Part shown: piece after piece, positions 44,362-53,953 of the stretch
Layout of the letters: every line of letters starts with the position of its first letter
Position numbering within the stretch: position 1 is the first letter of the stretch
Origin: CAIVAT01 sp964525995
GTDB taxonomy: Bacteria > Bacteroidota > Bacteroidia > Bacteroidales > FEN-979
DNA: 64,000 bases
Assembly: GCA_964525995.1 (NCBI GenBank)
Contig: CAZGIM010000015.1
Coordinates: 1 to 64,000 of the forward strand
Direction: 5' to 3'
Made by a program: the position numbers and the translations under genes
Notes under the pieces: model-generated
The model's input: the letters and a program-made list of their open reading frames with translations, nothing else
The model's database searches: none
Told to the model about the DNA's origin: nothing

Positions 44362-46564
44362 TGCAACCACACCGATTGACCCACGGGTCATTGCAGTAAT
44401 GCAGCCCTACCTGGACCAATATTTCGGGAATCCTTCAAGTATCCACCTTTACGGGACCGACACAAAAAGGGCCGTTGAGCTTGCCCGAAGCCAGGTTGCA
44501 TCGTTACTCCATGCCGCGCCCGATGAAATTATTTTTACCAGCGGGGGAACGGAATCGAATAATTTTGCGATCAAAGGGGTTGCCTTTGCCAATCGCGACA
44601 AAGGAAATCATATTATAACCAGTTGTATTGAGCATCCTGCCGTAATAGAGGTTTGCCGGTGGCTCGAAACCCGTGGTTTCGATATCACTTTCCTGGAAGT
44701 GGACGAGACCGGCAGGATCGATCCCCACACGGTCGAGGAGGCGATCCGGCCCGAAACGATCCTTATTTCTGTCATGCATGCGAACAATGAAACAGGAACC
44801 ATTCAACCCATTGCAAAAATAGGCAGGATTGCCAAAGATCGCCATATCCTGTTCCATTCCGATGCGGCCCAGTCAATCGGCAAGATCAAAGTGGATGTCA
44901 AAGAACTGTCGGTTGATCTTCTTACGGTTGCCGGACATAAGTTTTATGCTCCCAAAGGTATAGGGGCTTTGTATATCAGGCGGGGTGTCCATCTTGAGAA
45001 GCTGATACACGGGGCCGATCATGAATCGAATTTACGGGCCGGCACCGAAAATGTCATGCATATTGCCGGATTGGGAGCTGCGGCGGCATTGATTGATGAT
45101 GCCGGGAAAAGGGGAGAACTGACAAATCAAATTCAAAAAATAAAACAGCTACGGGATCGGTTGCATGCCGGAATACTTGAAAATGTTCCGGGGATCAGGC
45201 TGAACGGGCATTCCGATGATCGTTTGCCCAATACCCTGAGTGTGGGGTTCCCTGATGTAGATGCCGCACTACTGCTGAATGAGATGAACGGCGTTGCCGC
45301 TTCAGCGGGAGCGGCCTGCCATTCCGACCGGAAAGAAGTTTCGGGTGTGCTTGCCGCCATGAATGTTCCTTACCGCTATGCACGAGGTACCATCAGGTTT
45401 TCATTGGGGAGGATGACCACACAGGATGAAGTTGACAAGGCTATCGGGCTGATTACCGGGGCGTACAACCGGCTTCAAGGCATCGATAGTGATACCAAAA
45501 ATGGCAGAGCGGGAACGGATGAGATCAAACTTACTTCCTATACCCATTCATTGGGTTGTGCCTGCAAGATCAGGCCACAGTTTTTGGAAAAGATTCTGCA
45601 ACTGATACCAGTTAACACGGACAGGGCTGTATTGGTTGACCAGAATACTTCCGACGATGCTGCAGTATATCGTCTCAGCGTCGACCGGGCCCTCGTTCAG
45701 ACCGTCGATCTTATTCCCCCGGTTGTCGATGATCCATACCTTTACGGGGCTATCACGGCAGCCAATGCCGTTAGCGATATTTACGCCATGGGGGCATCGC
45801 CGTTGTTTGCCTTAAGCATTGTTGCATTTCCCGAATCCCGTTTACCTGCATCCGTTTTAGAGAGAATCATCCAGGGCGCCAACGACAAACTGGATGAAGC
45901 CGGTATCAGAATCATCGGGGGGCACTCCATCGAAGATCATGAGCCGAAATTTGGACTGGTGATTACCGGTGAAATAAATCCCAGCAAAGTGATCCGAAAT
46001 TCAACGCTGGTTCCGGGCGATGTTTTGATACTTACCAAACCCATCGGTACAGGGATCATTACAACCGCCCTGAAGCGCGGTTTGACCAATAAGGAAGAGG
46101 CCGACAACGCCGGGCGGGTAATGAGCCAGCTCAACCGCGTACCTTCTGAAATCATGCGCCAATTTCCGGTACACGCCTGTACCGACGTGACCGGTTTCGG
46201 ATTGCTTGGACATCTGAAAGAAATGGTCGTGGCTTCAGGAGTCCGTGCCGTGATCCACGCTGATCGGGTTCCTGTCATGGAAGCCGCCTTTAAATATGCA
46301 GCGGCAGGGATCATTCCAGGCGGGACCCGTAATAATTTAGACTATATCTCAGATATCACCCGGTGGGGTGATGAGGTTGCCGGGATTATGAAAACGATCC
46401 TGGCAGATGCCCAGACCTCCGGGGGATTATTGATAGCGTTGTCTGAAACGGAAGCAGATAACTTGTTAAAAGCCCTCTATGACTCAGGTATCGCTGATGC
46501 CTCCGTAATCGGATTCATAACCGCGGACGGCCCTGTAATAGAGGTGAGATCAGCGCCGCTTTAA
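44336..46564 (+). CDS. selD: fusion of cysteine desulfurase/selenocysteine lyase-like enzyme and selenophosphate synthetase
   Basis: This 742-residue two-domain protein is continuous, with no frameshift. Residues 1-385 are a NifS/IscS-type PLP enzyme: LDYNATTPIDP, SGGTESNN, PLP-lysine AGHK (Lys202), and catalytic Cys328 in AGAACHSD, where the HSD following the Cys differs from the SSxS of Fe-S desulfurases. After a short linker, residues 395-742 are SelD: YTHSLGCACKI matches E. coli Cys17-x-Cys19-Lys20 as Cys408, Cys410 and Lys411, followed by Asp-rich metal motifs (TSDDAAVY) and TDVTGFGLLGH. The N-domain would release Se (or S) from selenocysteine or cysteine directly to the synthetase, which makes selenophosphate with ATP for SelU. 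The gene overlaps selU by 26 bases. No selA, selB or selC is nearby. An ATG at 44327 is an alternative start. Confidence 0.94.
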   Translation: MKPIYLDYNATTPIDPRVIAVMQPYLDQYFGNPSSIHLYGTDTKRAVELARSQVASLLHAAPDEIIFTSGGTESNNFAIKGVAFANRDKGNHIITSCIEHPAVIEVCRWLETRGFDITFLEVDETGRIDPHTVEEAIRPETILISVMHANNETGTIQPIAKIGRIAKDRHILFHSDAAQSIGKIKVDVKELSVDLLTVAGHKFYAPKGIGALYIRRGVHLEKLIHGADHESNLRAGTENVMHIAGLGAAAALIDDAGKRGELTNQIQKIKQLRDRLHAGILENVPGIRLNGHSDDRLPNTLSVGFPDVDAALLLNEMNGVAASAGAACHSDRKEVSGVLAAMNVPYRYARGTIRFSLGRMTTQDEVDKAIGLITGAYNRLQGIDSDTKNGRAGTDEIKLTSYTHSLGCACKIRPQFLEKILQLIPVNTDRAVLVDQNTSDDAAVYRLSVDRALVQTVDLIPPVVDDPYLYGAITAANAVSDIYAMGASPLFALSIVAFPESRLPASVLERIIQGANDKLDEAGIRIIGGHSIEDHEPKFGLVITGEINPSKVIRNSTLVPGDVLILTKPIGTGIITTALKRGLTNKEEADNAGRVMSQLNRVPSEIMRQFPVHACTDVTGFGLLGHLKEMVVASGVRAVIHADRVPVMEAAFKYAAAGIIPGGTRNNLDYISDITRWGDEVAGIMKTILADAQTSGGLLIALSETEADNLLKALYDSGIADASVIGFITADGPVIEVRSAPL

Positions 46565-48337
46565 TTCTTCGACCAATCCCTGATCATAAATTTTTCCGAC
46601 CGGATAGATGCCTTTTCGGGAATCGGAGTAAGGTGATTGATTATAAAACCAGTTCAGGATCTGTTGTGGGTTCCGGGCAAAGGTGCTGTCGGCTTCTTTT
46701 TTTCTTTCAAACTCAAGCCTAAGTCCGGGATCGCGGTCTAACATTTCTGCGGCCATCTTTTCAATAACATACGATTCGCCATATTCCTTCTGTTCCATGA
46801 CACCATCAAAAAATCCCCAGTAAACCAATGAACCATCGCCCCTTGGCTCCAGTAGCTGAGGAATTACGCGACCTGCCTGTTGCCTGATTTCAACAATCAT
46901 CGATCCCTTAGGGAACCAACGGTTTTCGGTAAACTCATCATATTCGATATGGGTCATGGGATGATGGCCTTCGTAAGAGGTGGCCTGCCATTTTGGGTCT
47001 TTAAACCGGCATGTCAGAACCGACACAGAGGTATCTTTTTTTAATGGGATCATCCGGATTCCGTGAATGGCCAGTTTCTCAATGATTTCGCTCCATTCGG
47101 CCGGAATAATATAGGCATGGGGCAATTGAACCTGTACAAGAGGTCGGGTTTTATGAAAATAGGGAAGCCGGTAAATTACCGGAGTATTACCGTATTGAAA
47201 CCAGTTCCCGTTCGACAGGGGGCTTTTTATAACCTCATACCTGATCCCTTTAAAATCAACCATGGTACTGTCATTCATAAGTGTCTCAAACTGAAGCGTA
47301 AATGGTTGCTTTAAAAAATGTTCGGAGCAGGTAAATGCATCTGCACGGTCAACCAGATTTTTCAACTCTTCCCGTTGTTTGGCAAGGATCTCAAGAGTAG
47401 TTAAAATACACTGATAGGTGGCATTTACCCGTTTAAAATATGGTTTCAGCATATGAGTTTCCAACAAGATGCCTGGCCGGTTGCGTAAAGCAACATAGCC
47501 CTGAGAGAGCATCGGGGGAGCCACTTCAGTAACCAGTCCGCTCCGGGGATCATGCCAGTTGCGGAAATCCACATAAGGGAACATGAAATTCCCTGATGGG
47601 TCAAGCCGGGAAGTCAACTCCGGAATAAAAATCCCGGAAGCCCAATGGGTAAGACCCGGATCCATCTCACCATATACCTCCATCAAATAGGTCAGTGTAT
47701 ATTGATAATCGGCGCCGTCGGTGGTATGGGTATCAATAAAAAACTCCGGCAACCATTTATCAAACATTCTCAGCCAGGCTCTCATTTCAGGAGCATCAGC
47801 CTTCAGAAAGTCACGATTCAGATTCAGATTGTTTGCCGTGGTACGCCAGCCCATCTCCTTAGGGCCATTCTGGTTGATCCGGTTAAAGGGTCCAAATCGT
47901 TCATGACCATCGGTATTGAATATCGGAATAAACAGGATCGATAAATCATTCAGGAGATCTGCCCGTTTGTTTTTTATAGTCAGGTCGCGAATCAACATCA
48001 GGCCCGCATCCTTTCCGTCGGGTTCGCCGGCGTGAATGCATGCCTGGATCAGGACAATGATCCTGCCTCGTTGACGGATTGCACCAGGATCGTTCAATCC
48101 GTCGCGATCGATGATCAGCAACGGGAGATCCCTTCCCTGAGCGCTTTTTCCGAAGGTTGACCATGTTATAGCCGGCGAGGAGGTTGCCAGCTTTTGACAA
48201 AAAGCAACCGTTTCGTCATATCGCGGAGTCTCTGTTCCGCCTGATGCTTCGAATCGCGTGATCCAGCGATCGGGTTGCGGTAATACACTCTGATTGAGTA
48301 CAAAAAACAGGATTGATAAGCAAAACAGGGATCGCAT
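46550..48337 (-). CDS. M14-family zinc carboxypeptidase, exported
   Basis: The 595-residue protein has a signal peptide (MRSLFCLSILFFVLNQSVLP). The peptidase domain (about 35-330) shows zinc ligands in IHAGEPDGKD (His and Glu), the substrate-binding NLNRD, the third ligand region FIDTHTTDG, and the catalytic Glu in GILLETHML. A C-terminal region of about 250 residues is of unknown fold. It would remove C-terminal residues from peptides in the periplasm or outside, alongside the S9 peptidase. Its 3' end overlaps the convergent desulfurase-SelD gene by 15 bases. Confidence 0.88.
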   Translation of the reverse strand: MRSLFCLSILFFVLNQSVLPQPDRWITRFEASGGTETPRYDETVAFCQKLATSSPAITWSTFGKSAQGRDLPLLIIDRDGLNDPGAIRQRGRIIVLIQACIHAGEPDGKDAGLMLIRDLTIKNKRADLLNDLSILFIPIFNTDGHERFGPFNRINQNGPKEMGWRTTANNLNLNRDFLKADAPEMRAWLRMFDKWLPEFFIDTHTTDGADYQYTLTYLMEVYGEMDPGLTHWASGIFIPELTSRLDPSGNFMFPYVDFRNWHDPRSGLVTEVAPPMLSQGYVALRNRPGILLETHMLKPYFKRVNATYQCILTTLEILAKQREELKNLVDRADAFTCSEHFLKQPFTLQFETLMNDSTMVDFKGIRYEVIKSPLSNGNWFQYGNTPVIYRLPYFHKTRPLVQVQLPHAYIIPAEWSEIIEKLAIHGIRMIPLKKDTSVSVLTCRFKDPKWQATSYEGHHPMTHIEYDEFTENRWFPKGSMIVEIRQQAGRVIPQLLEPRGDGSLVYWGFFDGVMEQKEYGESYVIEKMAAEMLDRDPGLRLEFERKKEADSTFARNPQQILNWFYNQSPYSDSRKGIYPVGKIYDQGLVEELKRR

Positions 48338-48359
48338 AAAACGTTGTTTTCGTGGACTT

Positions 48360-48367
48360 CAAACTTA
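48360..48367 (-). promoter_or_regulatory. -7 promoter box TAAGTTTG for the M14 peptidase gene
   Basis: It matches TAnnTTTG on the minus strand, 22 bases before the ATG at 48337. Confidence 0.5.
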
Positions 48368-48430
48368 GTAAAATTGGTGTTTCGACCGAAACATTTAAAA
48401 CTGTTTTGTATCTTGTTGACCAGAAATTCC

Positions 48431-48438
48431 TACCTTTG
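48431..48438 (+). promoter_or_regulatory. -7 promoter box TACCTTTG for the tetR-tolC operon
   Basis: It matches TAnnTTTG, 54 bases before the ATG at 48493, with TTGTTGACC upstream as a candidate -33 element. Confidence 0.6.
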
Positions 48439-48492
48439 CCGCCGTTATTTTTCTAGAAAACAAAGTAATTATTTTTCCGGCTTTTCTTTTCC

Positions 48493-49173
48493 ATGGTTGA
48501 TTTTAATACCATTCCGGAATCACAGACTTTTTATCCGTCCAAAATTATGGATCCGGTATTGATCGATATGCTGGATCGAATCAGAGTTCTTTTTTATAAG
48601 AATGGTGTCCGGAGTGTAACGATCGATGATATTTGCACGGATTTAGGGATTTCCAGAACAAAACTCCATCATTACTTTTCCAACAAAAGTGATCTGGTTG
48701 AGAAATTGCTGGCCTTGGAGCGGCAAAACTTTGAAGAGATCTTTAACCGGAATAATTTCGACGGCGTCAATTCCATTGATATACTGCTTACAGTTAGCTA
48801 TGAAATGGGGGAGCGTTTCTGGGAAATCAGCCCCTCGATGACCTTTGATCTTGAAAAGTATTACCCCGACATCTATCATAAACATGTTGAGCAGCGAATT
48901 GAATCAATTTATGAAAAAATGGTGCTCAATATCAGAAAGGGAATCCGCCAGGGGATATACCGTGATGATCTGAGTGTTGAATTGGTTGCCCGGTTATACA
49001 TACGCAGGCTTATCGACCTTCACAATCCGGAGTTTTTCCCTGCCCAGGAATTTTCATTTCAAACCCTTTTTGATGTGATGTTCGACAATTTCATCCGGGG
49101 GATCTCCAACCAGCGGGGGATTGACTATTATGAAAAGCAAAAGCGAAAAGTAAATTTTAAGAAATTCCAATGA
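48493..49173 (+). CDS. TetR/AcrR-family transcriptional regulator
   Basis: The 226-residue protein has an N-terminal helix-turn-helix (VTIDDICTDLGISRTKLHHYFSNKSDLVEKLL, about residues 40-72) and a helical ligand-binding domain. TetR proteins usually repress a neighbouring exporter. Here the tolC gene starts five bases downstream, and the permease and fusion protein lie convergent beyond it. An alternative start is Met19 at 48547. The ligand is unknown. Confidence 0.9.
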   Translation: MVDFNTIPESQTFYPSKIMDPVLIDMLDRIRVLFYKNGVRSVTIDDICTDLGISRTKLHHYFSNKSDLVEKLLALERQNFEEIFNRNNFDGVNSIDILLTVSYEMGERFWEISPSMTFDLEKYYPDIYHKHVEQRIESIYEKMVLNIRKGIRQGIYRDDLSVELVARLYIRRLIDLHNPEFFPAQEFSFQTLFDVMFDNFIRGISNQRGIDYYEKQKRKVNFKKFQ

Positions 49174-49177
49174 GTTG

Positions 49178-50548
49178 ATGAAACATCCCATTGCGTTTCT
49201 GATTCTTTTTTTCAGCATCATTCTGTTTATACCCACCCTGGCTCAGAAATCACAGGTTTCGGACTCATCCGGAGTGGTTCGGATGTCGCTTGAGCAAGCG
49301 CAGGCTTACGCTTATGAAAATAACTACGACCTGATCAATTCGGCCACGGATGTTGAAATAGCACGGAAGATGGTTAAGCAGAATACCGCCATCGGTCTGC
49401 CACAGATCAATGCAGGAATCGATTACATGGATTACCTGGTTATTCCGACCCAGATGATCCCAAATTTTTTTACCCAACCGCCCAAACCCGATGAACTTAT
49501 ACCGGTAAAATTCGGAGCTAATTACAACATGTCCGTGAAGGGAACTCTTTCGCAGTTGATCTATAGCGGACAGTACCTTGTGGGGTTGCAAACGGCAAAA
49601 GCCTATCTTGAGACTTCGAAACAGAAGAATCTGAAAGACCGCATTGATGTCAGGGATCAGATCGCCGATATTTATATCCGGCTGCTCGTAGTGGATGAAG
49701 GGATCAAAATCCTGGATTCTACCTACATGGTAGTAAGTAAACTGGTGGAAGAGATCAGGAAGAGTTATAAAGTCGGTCTTCTGGAGGATATTGAAGTGGA
49801 CCAAGCCGAGTTGAACCGGTCGAATTTATGGGCAACGCTTACGTACACCAAGAACCAGAGATCACTGGTTTATGCCAACCTGAAATTCATTATCGGGTTA
49901 AAGGACAACCAGGAGTTGGTGCTTACCGACGACCTGAACTATTTTCTGGCGCAGGTAAATCCGAATGAACTTTTAAGTCAACAATTTGATTACCAGACGA
50001 ATATTGATTACAGACTGTTGAAGAAGGCCGATTATCTGACCCTGATGCAATACAAGCTTTCAAAGACTTCTTTTCAGCCCACTTTAAGTGGCTTTCTTGG
50101 TGCCTCCACATCAGCACAGCGAAACACCTGGTCCTTTTTCAATTCAAAAGAGGTATGGTATCCTACCGTAAATTTTGGAGTCTCGCTGCAGATACCAGTT
50201 TGGAGCAGCGGAGGCAGGAAATATGCTGTTGATCAGGCCCGGCTTAATGTGGAAAAGACGAAAGTGACGGATGAAAAAATGAGGGTTGGGTTGGAGTTGC
50301 AGGTCGCCACTGCAAGGACTGAATTCAGCAACGCATACACCATTTACAAAAACAAGGAAAAAGGGTTTGAGACATCGCTGCGGATTTACGAAAAAACCAT
50401 GGAGAAATACAAACAGGGCATGGTTGGAAGTACCGATCTGAACCAGCGGTATCAGCAATTTCTTTCGGCCAACAACGATTTTATGCAATCGATCTATGCC
50501 GTGTTGAGCCAGAAGATCCGATTAACCAAGTTACTCGAAAAGTTTTAG
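49178..50548 (+). CDS. TolC-family outer-membrane efflux protein
   Basis: The protein has 456 residues from the ATG at 49178; a TTG at 49175 is not preferred. A signal peptide ends near PTLAQK, and two helical repeats typical of TolC follow. It shares a transcript with the tetR gene. Its likely partners, a permease and a fusion protein, are on the opposite strand and converge 17 bases beyond its stop. Confidence 0.88.
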   Translation: MKHPIAFLILFFSIILFIPTLAQKSQVSDSSGVVRMSLEQAQAYAYENNYDLINSATDVEIARKMVKQNTAIGLPQINAGIDYMDYLVIPTQMIPNFFTQPPKPDELIPVKFGANYNMSVKGTLSQLIYSGQYLVGLQTAKAYLETSKQKNLKDRIDVRDQIADIYIRLLVVDEGIKILDSTYMVVSKLVEEIRKSYKVGLLEDIEVDQAELNRSNLWATLTYTKNQRSLVYANLKFIIGLKDNQELVLTDDLNYFLAQVNPNELLSQQFDYQTNIDYRLLKKADYLTLMQYKLSKTSFQPTLSGFLGASTSAQRNTWSFFNSKEVWYPTVNFGVSLQIPVWSSGGRKYAVDQARLNVEKTKVTDEKMRVGLELQVATARTEFSNAYTIYKNKEKGFETSLRIYEKTMEKYKQGMVGSTDLNQRYQQFLSANNDFMQSIYAVLSQKIRLTKLLEKF

Positions 50549-50565
50549 AGGTCACCCAACTGATT

Positions 50566-53500
50566 TTACCGCCACCACCCTTTCCGGGGATTGGATTTTT
50601 TTCTCCTCCATCTGATTTTCATCTGTGTATCGATCAGAACCATGGCCGGGACAAATACCAGGGTGAGAAAAGTCGCGAAACTCAATCCGAAGATAATTGT
50701 CCAGGAAAGCGGACCCCAGAACATAGCGTTATCACCGCCGAAGTAAATGTGGGGATTCAGATGCGTAAAGAGCGATACGAAATCAACATTCATCCCGATT
50801 GCAAGGGGAACGAGCCCGAGGATAGTGGCAGAGGCAGTGAGAACGACCGGGGTGACCCTGGTTTTCCCTGCCTTGATGATAGCCTCTTTTGATTTCATTC
50901 CCCGGTATTTTAATTCATCACAAAATTCAACAATCAGGATTCCGTTTCTGACGACAATCCCGCCAAGGGCAACAATACCAAGCCCGGTCATCAGGATGCT
51001 GATAGACATGCCAAAAACCGCGATGCCAAAAAGAACGCCAATAATGCTGAACACTACTTCGCTCAGAATGATCAATGATTTGCTCAAGGATCCAAACTGG
51101 GTGATTAATATGAAAAAGATGAGCCCGATAGCGATTAACATGGCCTTGGCTAAAAACGCCATGGTTTCGGCCTGATCTTCTTGTTCGCCGGTCAGGCTGA
51201 TTTCGATACCCCGGGGTTTTTCGAATGAGGGGAGGGCTTTGTTTATGGCCATCACGATTTCGTTAGCAGTGTGCCCGGAGAGTACCTCCGAAGAAAGGGT
51301 TATCATCCGTTTCAGGTTTTTTCGTTTAATTCCACCATAGGTATCCTTGTATTGGATGGAGGCTACCGAAGAGATCGGGATTTGCCTTAATTGCCCGGAA
51401 TTCATATCCCGATAAGTGATCTTGGAGTTGATGATCTGGTTGATATTGGTCCGTTCCTTTTCCGAAAATCTTAACTGGATCGGGTATTCATCCTCTTCTT
51501 CCTTGTACTTTGAAACCTCTTTTCCGTAAATTGCCGTTCGCATTTCCATACCGATTTGCCCGAGTGATAATCCTTCCCGGTTTGCGCGTACCCTGTCGAT
51601 ATTGATGATGATCTCCGGTTTGTTGTTTTCAAAATCCGATTTTAACTGTTCGATCCCCGGGATATTCAGAGAATCAAGATAGGATTGAAATTTGGCTGCC
51701 GTCACGATCAATACATCCAGGTCCTCACCGGTAATCTCAATATTGACGGGTTTCCCGGTAGGGGGGCCCATCTTGTTTTTATCGACGGTTACCGTTACTC
51801 CGGGAATGCCCTTCAGGCTCCTTCGTATGGAATCCATGATGGTTTGGGTAGAAATTCCCTGCCGGTATTTACTTTCTACAAAATTGACGGTAATCTTTCC
51901 TTTATTCGACGATACCGACCGGTCGAACATGCTTTCGCCGGCGCCGAGGCCGACATTGGTTATGACAGATTCAACAATCGGGTTGTTCCCGCCCAGAACA
52001 TTATGAACTTTCCCTTCCACCAATTGGGTGACGGAATCGGTGACCCGCTGGTCAGTTCCTTCAGGAAGTTTGACGTAAACGTAGATATATCCCGGCTTGT
52101 TATCGGGGAAAAATCTGACCTGGGGCTTAACAAGTCCGATCAAAAATATCGAGGCGAATAACATGAGTACAACTCCGGCGAAAAGATACCATGGATTTTT
52201 TCCCTGTAAGGCAACCAACAACGTTTTTTCATACATTTTCATGACCCAGGGCCACAGATTGTTCTGGAATTTCAAAATAGCCTGCTTCAGTACCAACCGG
52301 TAGAGGAGGTTAAGGAACAGGGCAATCATGAAAATGTTGCCCATTGCAAATCCGCCGGCAAGGTACGCTATCAGGGCCAACACTCCCAGCACTACGCTGA
52401 CGATAAGCAACTTTTTCCGGTCTGTCCGGTGGTCGGTCTGATCATATTCATGTTTCATAAACGACACGGCAAAGACAGGATTGATGATATATGCGACGAA
52501 TAACGAAGCAAACAGGGTCAATATCAAAGTTACCGGCAGATAATACATGAATTTACCAACCACCCCGGGCCAGAATGCCAGGGGAAAAAACGGAGCCAGT
52601 GTGGTCAGGGTGCCTGAAAGGATCGGCAAAAACACCTCTCCGGCTGCATGTTTTGCAGCCTTTACGATATCAGTCTCATACCGGTGCAAGCGGTGGGTGT
52701 TCTCAATGACCACAATCGCATCATCGACAATGATCCCCAGGGCAAAGATGAATCCAAACATGACAATCATATTCATGGTGAATCCCAATCCGGGCATGAT
52801 CAGATAGGCCATAAACATCGAAAGAGGTACCGATAATCCCACAAAGAAGGCATTGTTAAAGCCCATGAAAAACATGAGTACCAGCACTACCATAATAAAA
52901 CCGATCACAATGGTATTGTTGAGTTCTTCCAGGGTGCTTTTAGTGAATCGTGACTGGTCGCCCGTAAGGGTGATGCTGAGATCGGGAGGATAGTAATTCT
53001 TTTTCATATTATCCATGATCTCCTTGATTTTCCGGGAGGCGTTCAACAGGTTCTCGCCACTTTTCTTGATGACATTCAGGGTGATCACATTTTTTCCATC
53101 AAGGCGCGCGAAACTTTCCTGCTCTTTAAATCCATCCCTTACCTCGGCGATATCCTGGATATAGACAATTGCGCCGCTCGACGATTTCAGGATGATGTTC
53201 CTTATCTGTTCGGGCGATTTGAACTGACCCGCCAACCTGATGGTGTATTTCGTTCCGAAGGAGGTTATAGTTCCGGCCGAAACCGTCACATTTTCAGCGG
53301 CTACAGCTGATTCGATATCGCGGAAGGAGACGCTTGCTGCCTGCATTTTGTACATGTCCACATCAATCTGGATCTCCCTTTCAAGAGATCCGACAATATC
53401 GACGCGCGTGATCTCTTTAAGCGTCTCAATTTTATCCTGTGCATCTTCGGCATACTTCTTCAGCCGCTGAAGGTCATAATCGCCCGACAGGTTGATAAAA

Positions 53501-53949
53501 ATGATGGGGACTTCGGAAATATCAACCTCTTTAATATCAGGATCTTTAGGTAGGTTGTTCGGCAGTGCGGATTTCGACTTATCAACAGCATCCCGTACCC
53601 TTTGTTTGGCTTCGGAAACTTCGATGCCGGGATTAAACTCTACAACAATCGAGGAGAAATCCTGAACGGAATTGCTGGTGATCTTCTTGACATCAGCTAA
53701 TGACTTACATTGTTTTTCGATCGGACGCGTGACCAGATTTTCCATATCCTCGGGTGAAGTGCCCGGGTAGGCAGTGTTGATGATAATGGTGGGGATAACA
53801 ATTTCGGGGAACTGTTCCTTGGGGATATTTAAATAGGTCAGCAAGCCAAGCGCCGTAATGAAGATAGCCAGGACATAAATACTGGTTTTGTTGTCAATAG
53901 CCCAACTGGTTGCAAAGAACTCTTTGAGCCGTTCAACTTTCTCTTTCAT
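50566..53949 (-). CDS. RND efflux permease (AcrB/HAE1-like)
   Basis: The protein has 1127 residues from the ATG at 53949 (MKEKVERLKEFF). A TTG at 53964 overlaps the upstream gene and is less likely. It has twelve membrane segments and the TM4 proton-relay GIIVDDAIVVIENT. It is longer than the first RND permease of the window, with an extra hydrophobic insert near residues 510-555 (two or three segments between the halves) that standard AcrB proteins lack. It belongs to a distinct subfamily often paired with lipoprotein adaptors in Bacteroidota. The start lies four bases after the fusion-protein stop. Confidence 0.9.
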   Translation of the reverse strand: MKEKVERLKEFFATSWAIDNKTSIYVLAIFITALGLLTYLNIPKEQFPEIVIPTIIINTAYPGTSPEDMENLVTRPIEKQCKSLADVKKITSNSVQDFSSIVVEFNPGIEVSEAKQRVRDAVDKSKSALPNNLPKDPDIKEVDISEVPIIFINLSGDYDLQRLKKYAEDAQDKIETLKEITRVDIVGSLEREIQIDVDMYKMQAASVSFRDIESAVAAENVTVSAGTITSFGTKYTIRLAGQFKSPEQIRNIILKSSSGAIVYIQDIAEVRDGFKEQESFARLDGKNVITLNVIKKSGENLLNASRKIKEIMDNMKKNYYPPDLSITLTGDQSRFTKSTLEELNNTIVIGFIMVVLVLMFFMGFNNAFFVGLSVPLSMFMAYLIMPGLGFTMNMIVMFGFIFALGIIVDDAIVVIENTHRLHRYETDIVKAAKHAAGEVFLPILSGTLTTLAPFFPLAFWPGVVGKFMYYLPVTLILTLFASLFVAYIINPVFAVSFMKHEYDQTDHRTDRKKLLIVSVVLGVLALIAYLAGGFAMGNIFMIALFLNLLYRLVLKQAILKFQNNLWPWVMKMYEKTLLVALQGKNPWYLFAGVVLMLFASIFLIGLVKPQVRFFPDNKPGYIYVYVKLPEGTDQRVTDSVTQLVEGKVHNVLGGNNPIVESVITNVGLGAGESMFDRSVSSNKGKITVNFVESKYRQGISTQTIMDSIRRSLKGIPGVTVTVDKNKMGPPTGKPVNIEITGEDLDVLIVTAAKFQSYLDSLNIPGIEQLKSDFENNKPEIIINIDRVRANREGLSLGQIGMEMRTAIYGKEVSKYKEEEDEYPIQLRFSEKERTNINQIINSKITYRDMNSGQLRQIPISSVASIQYKDTYGGIKRKNLKRMITLSSEVLSGHTANEIVMAINKALPSFEKPRGIEISLTGEQEDQAETMAFLAKAMLIAIGLIFFILITQFGSLSKSLIILSEVVFSIIGVLFGIAVFGMSISILMTGLGIVALGGIVVRNGILIVEFCDELKYRGMKSKEAIIKAGKTRVTPVVLTASATILGLVPLAIGMNVDFVSLFTHLNPHIYFGGDNAMFWGPLSWTIIFGLSFATFLTLVFVPAMVLIDTQMKIRWRRKKSNPRKGWWR

Positions 53950-53953
53950 CGTT

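Noticed and set aside
44336..45500. Cysteine desulfurase domain as an Fe-S cluster IscS/NifS with iscU neighbours
   Set aside because: It is fused to SelD, follows selU, has an HSD after the catalytic Cys, and no isc or suf genes are nearby.
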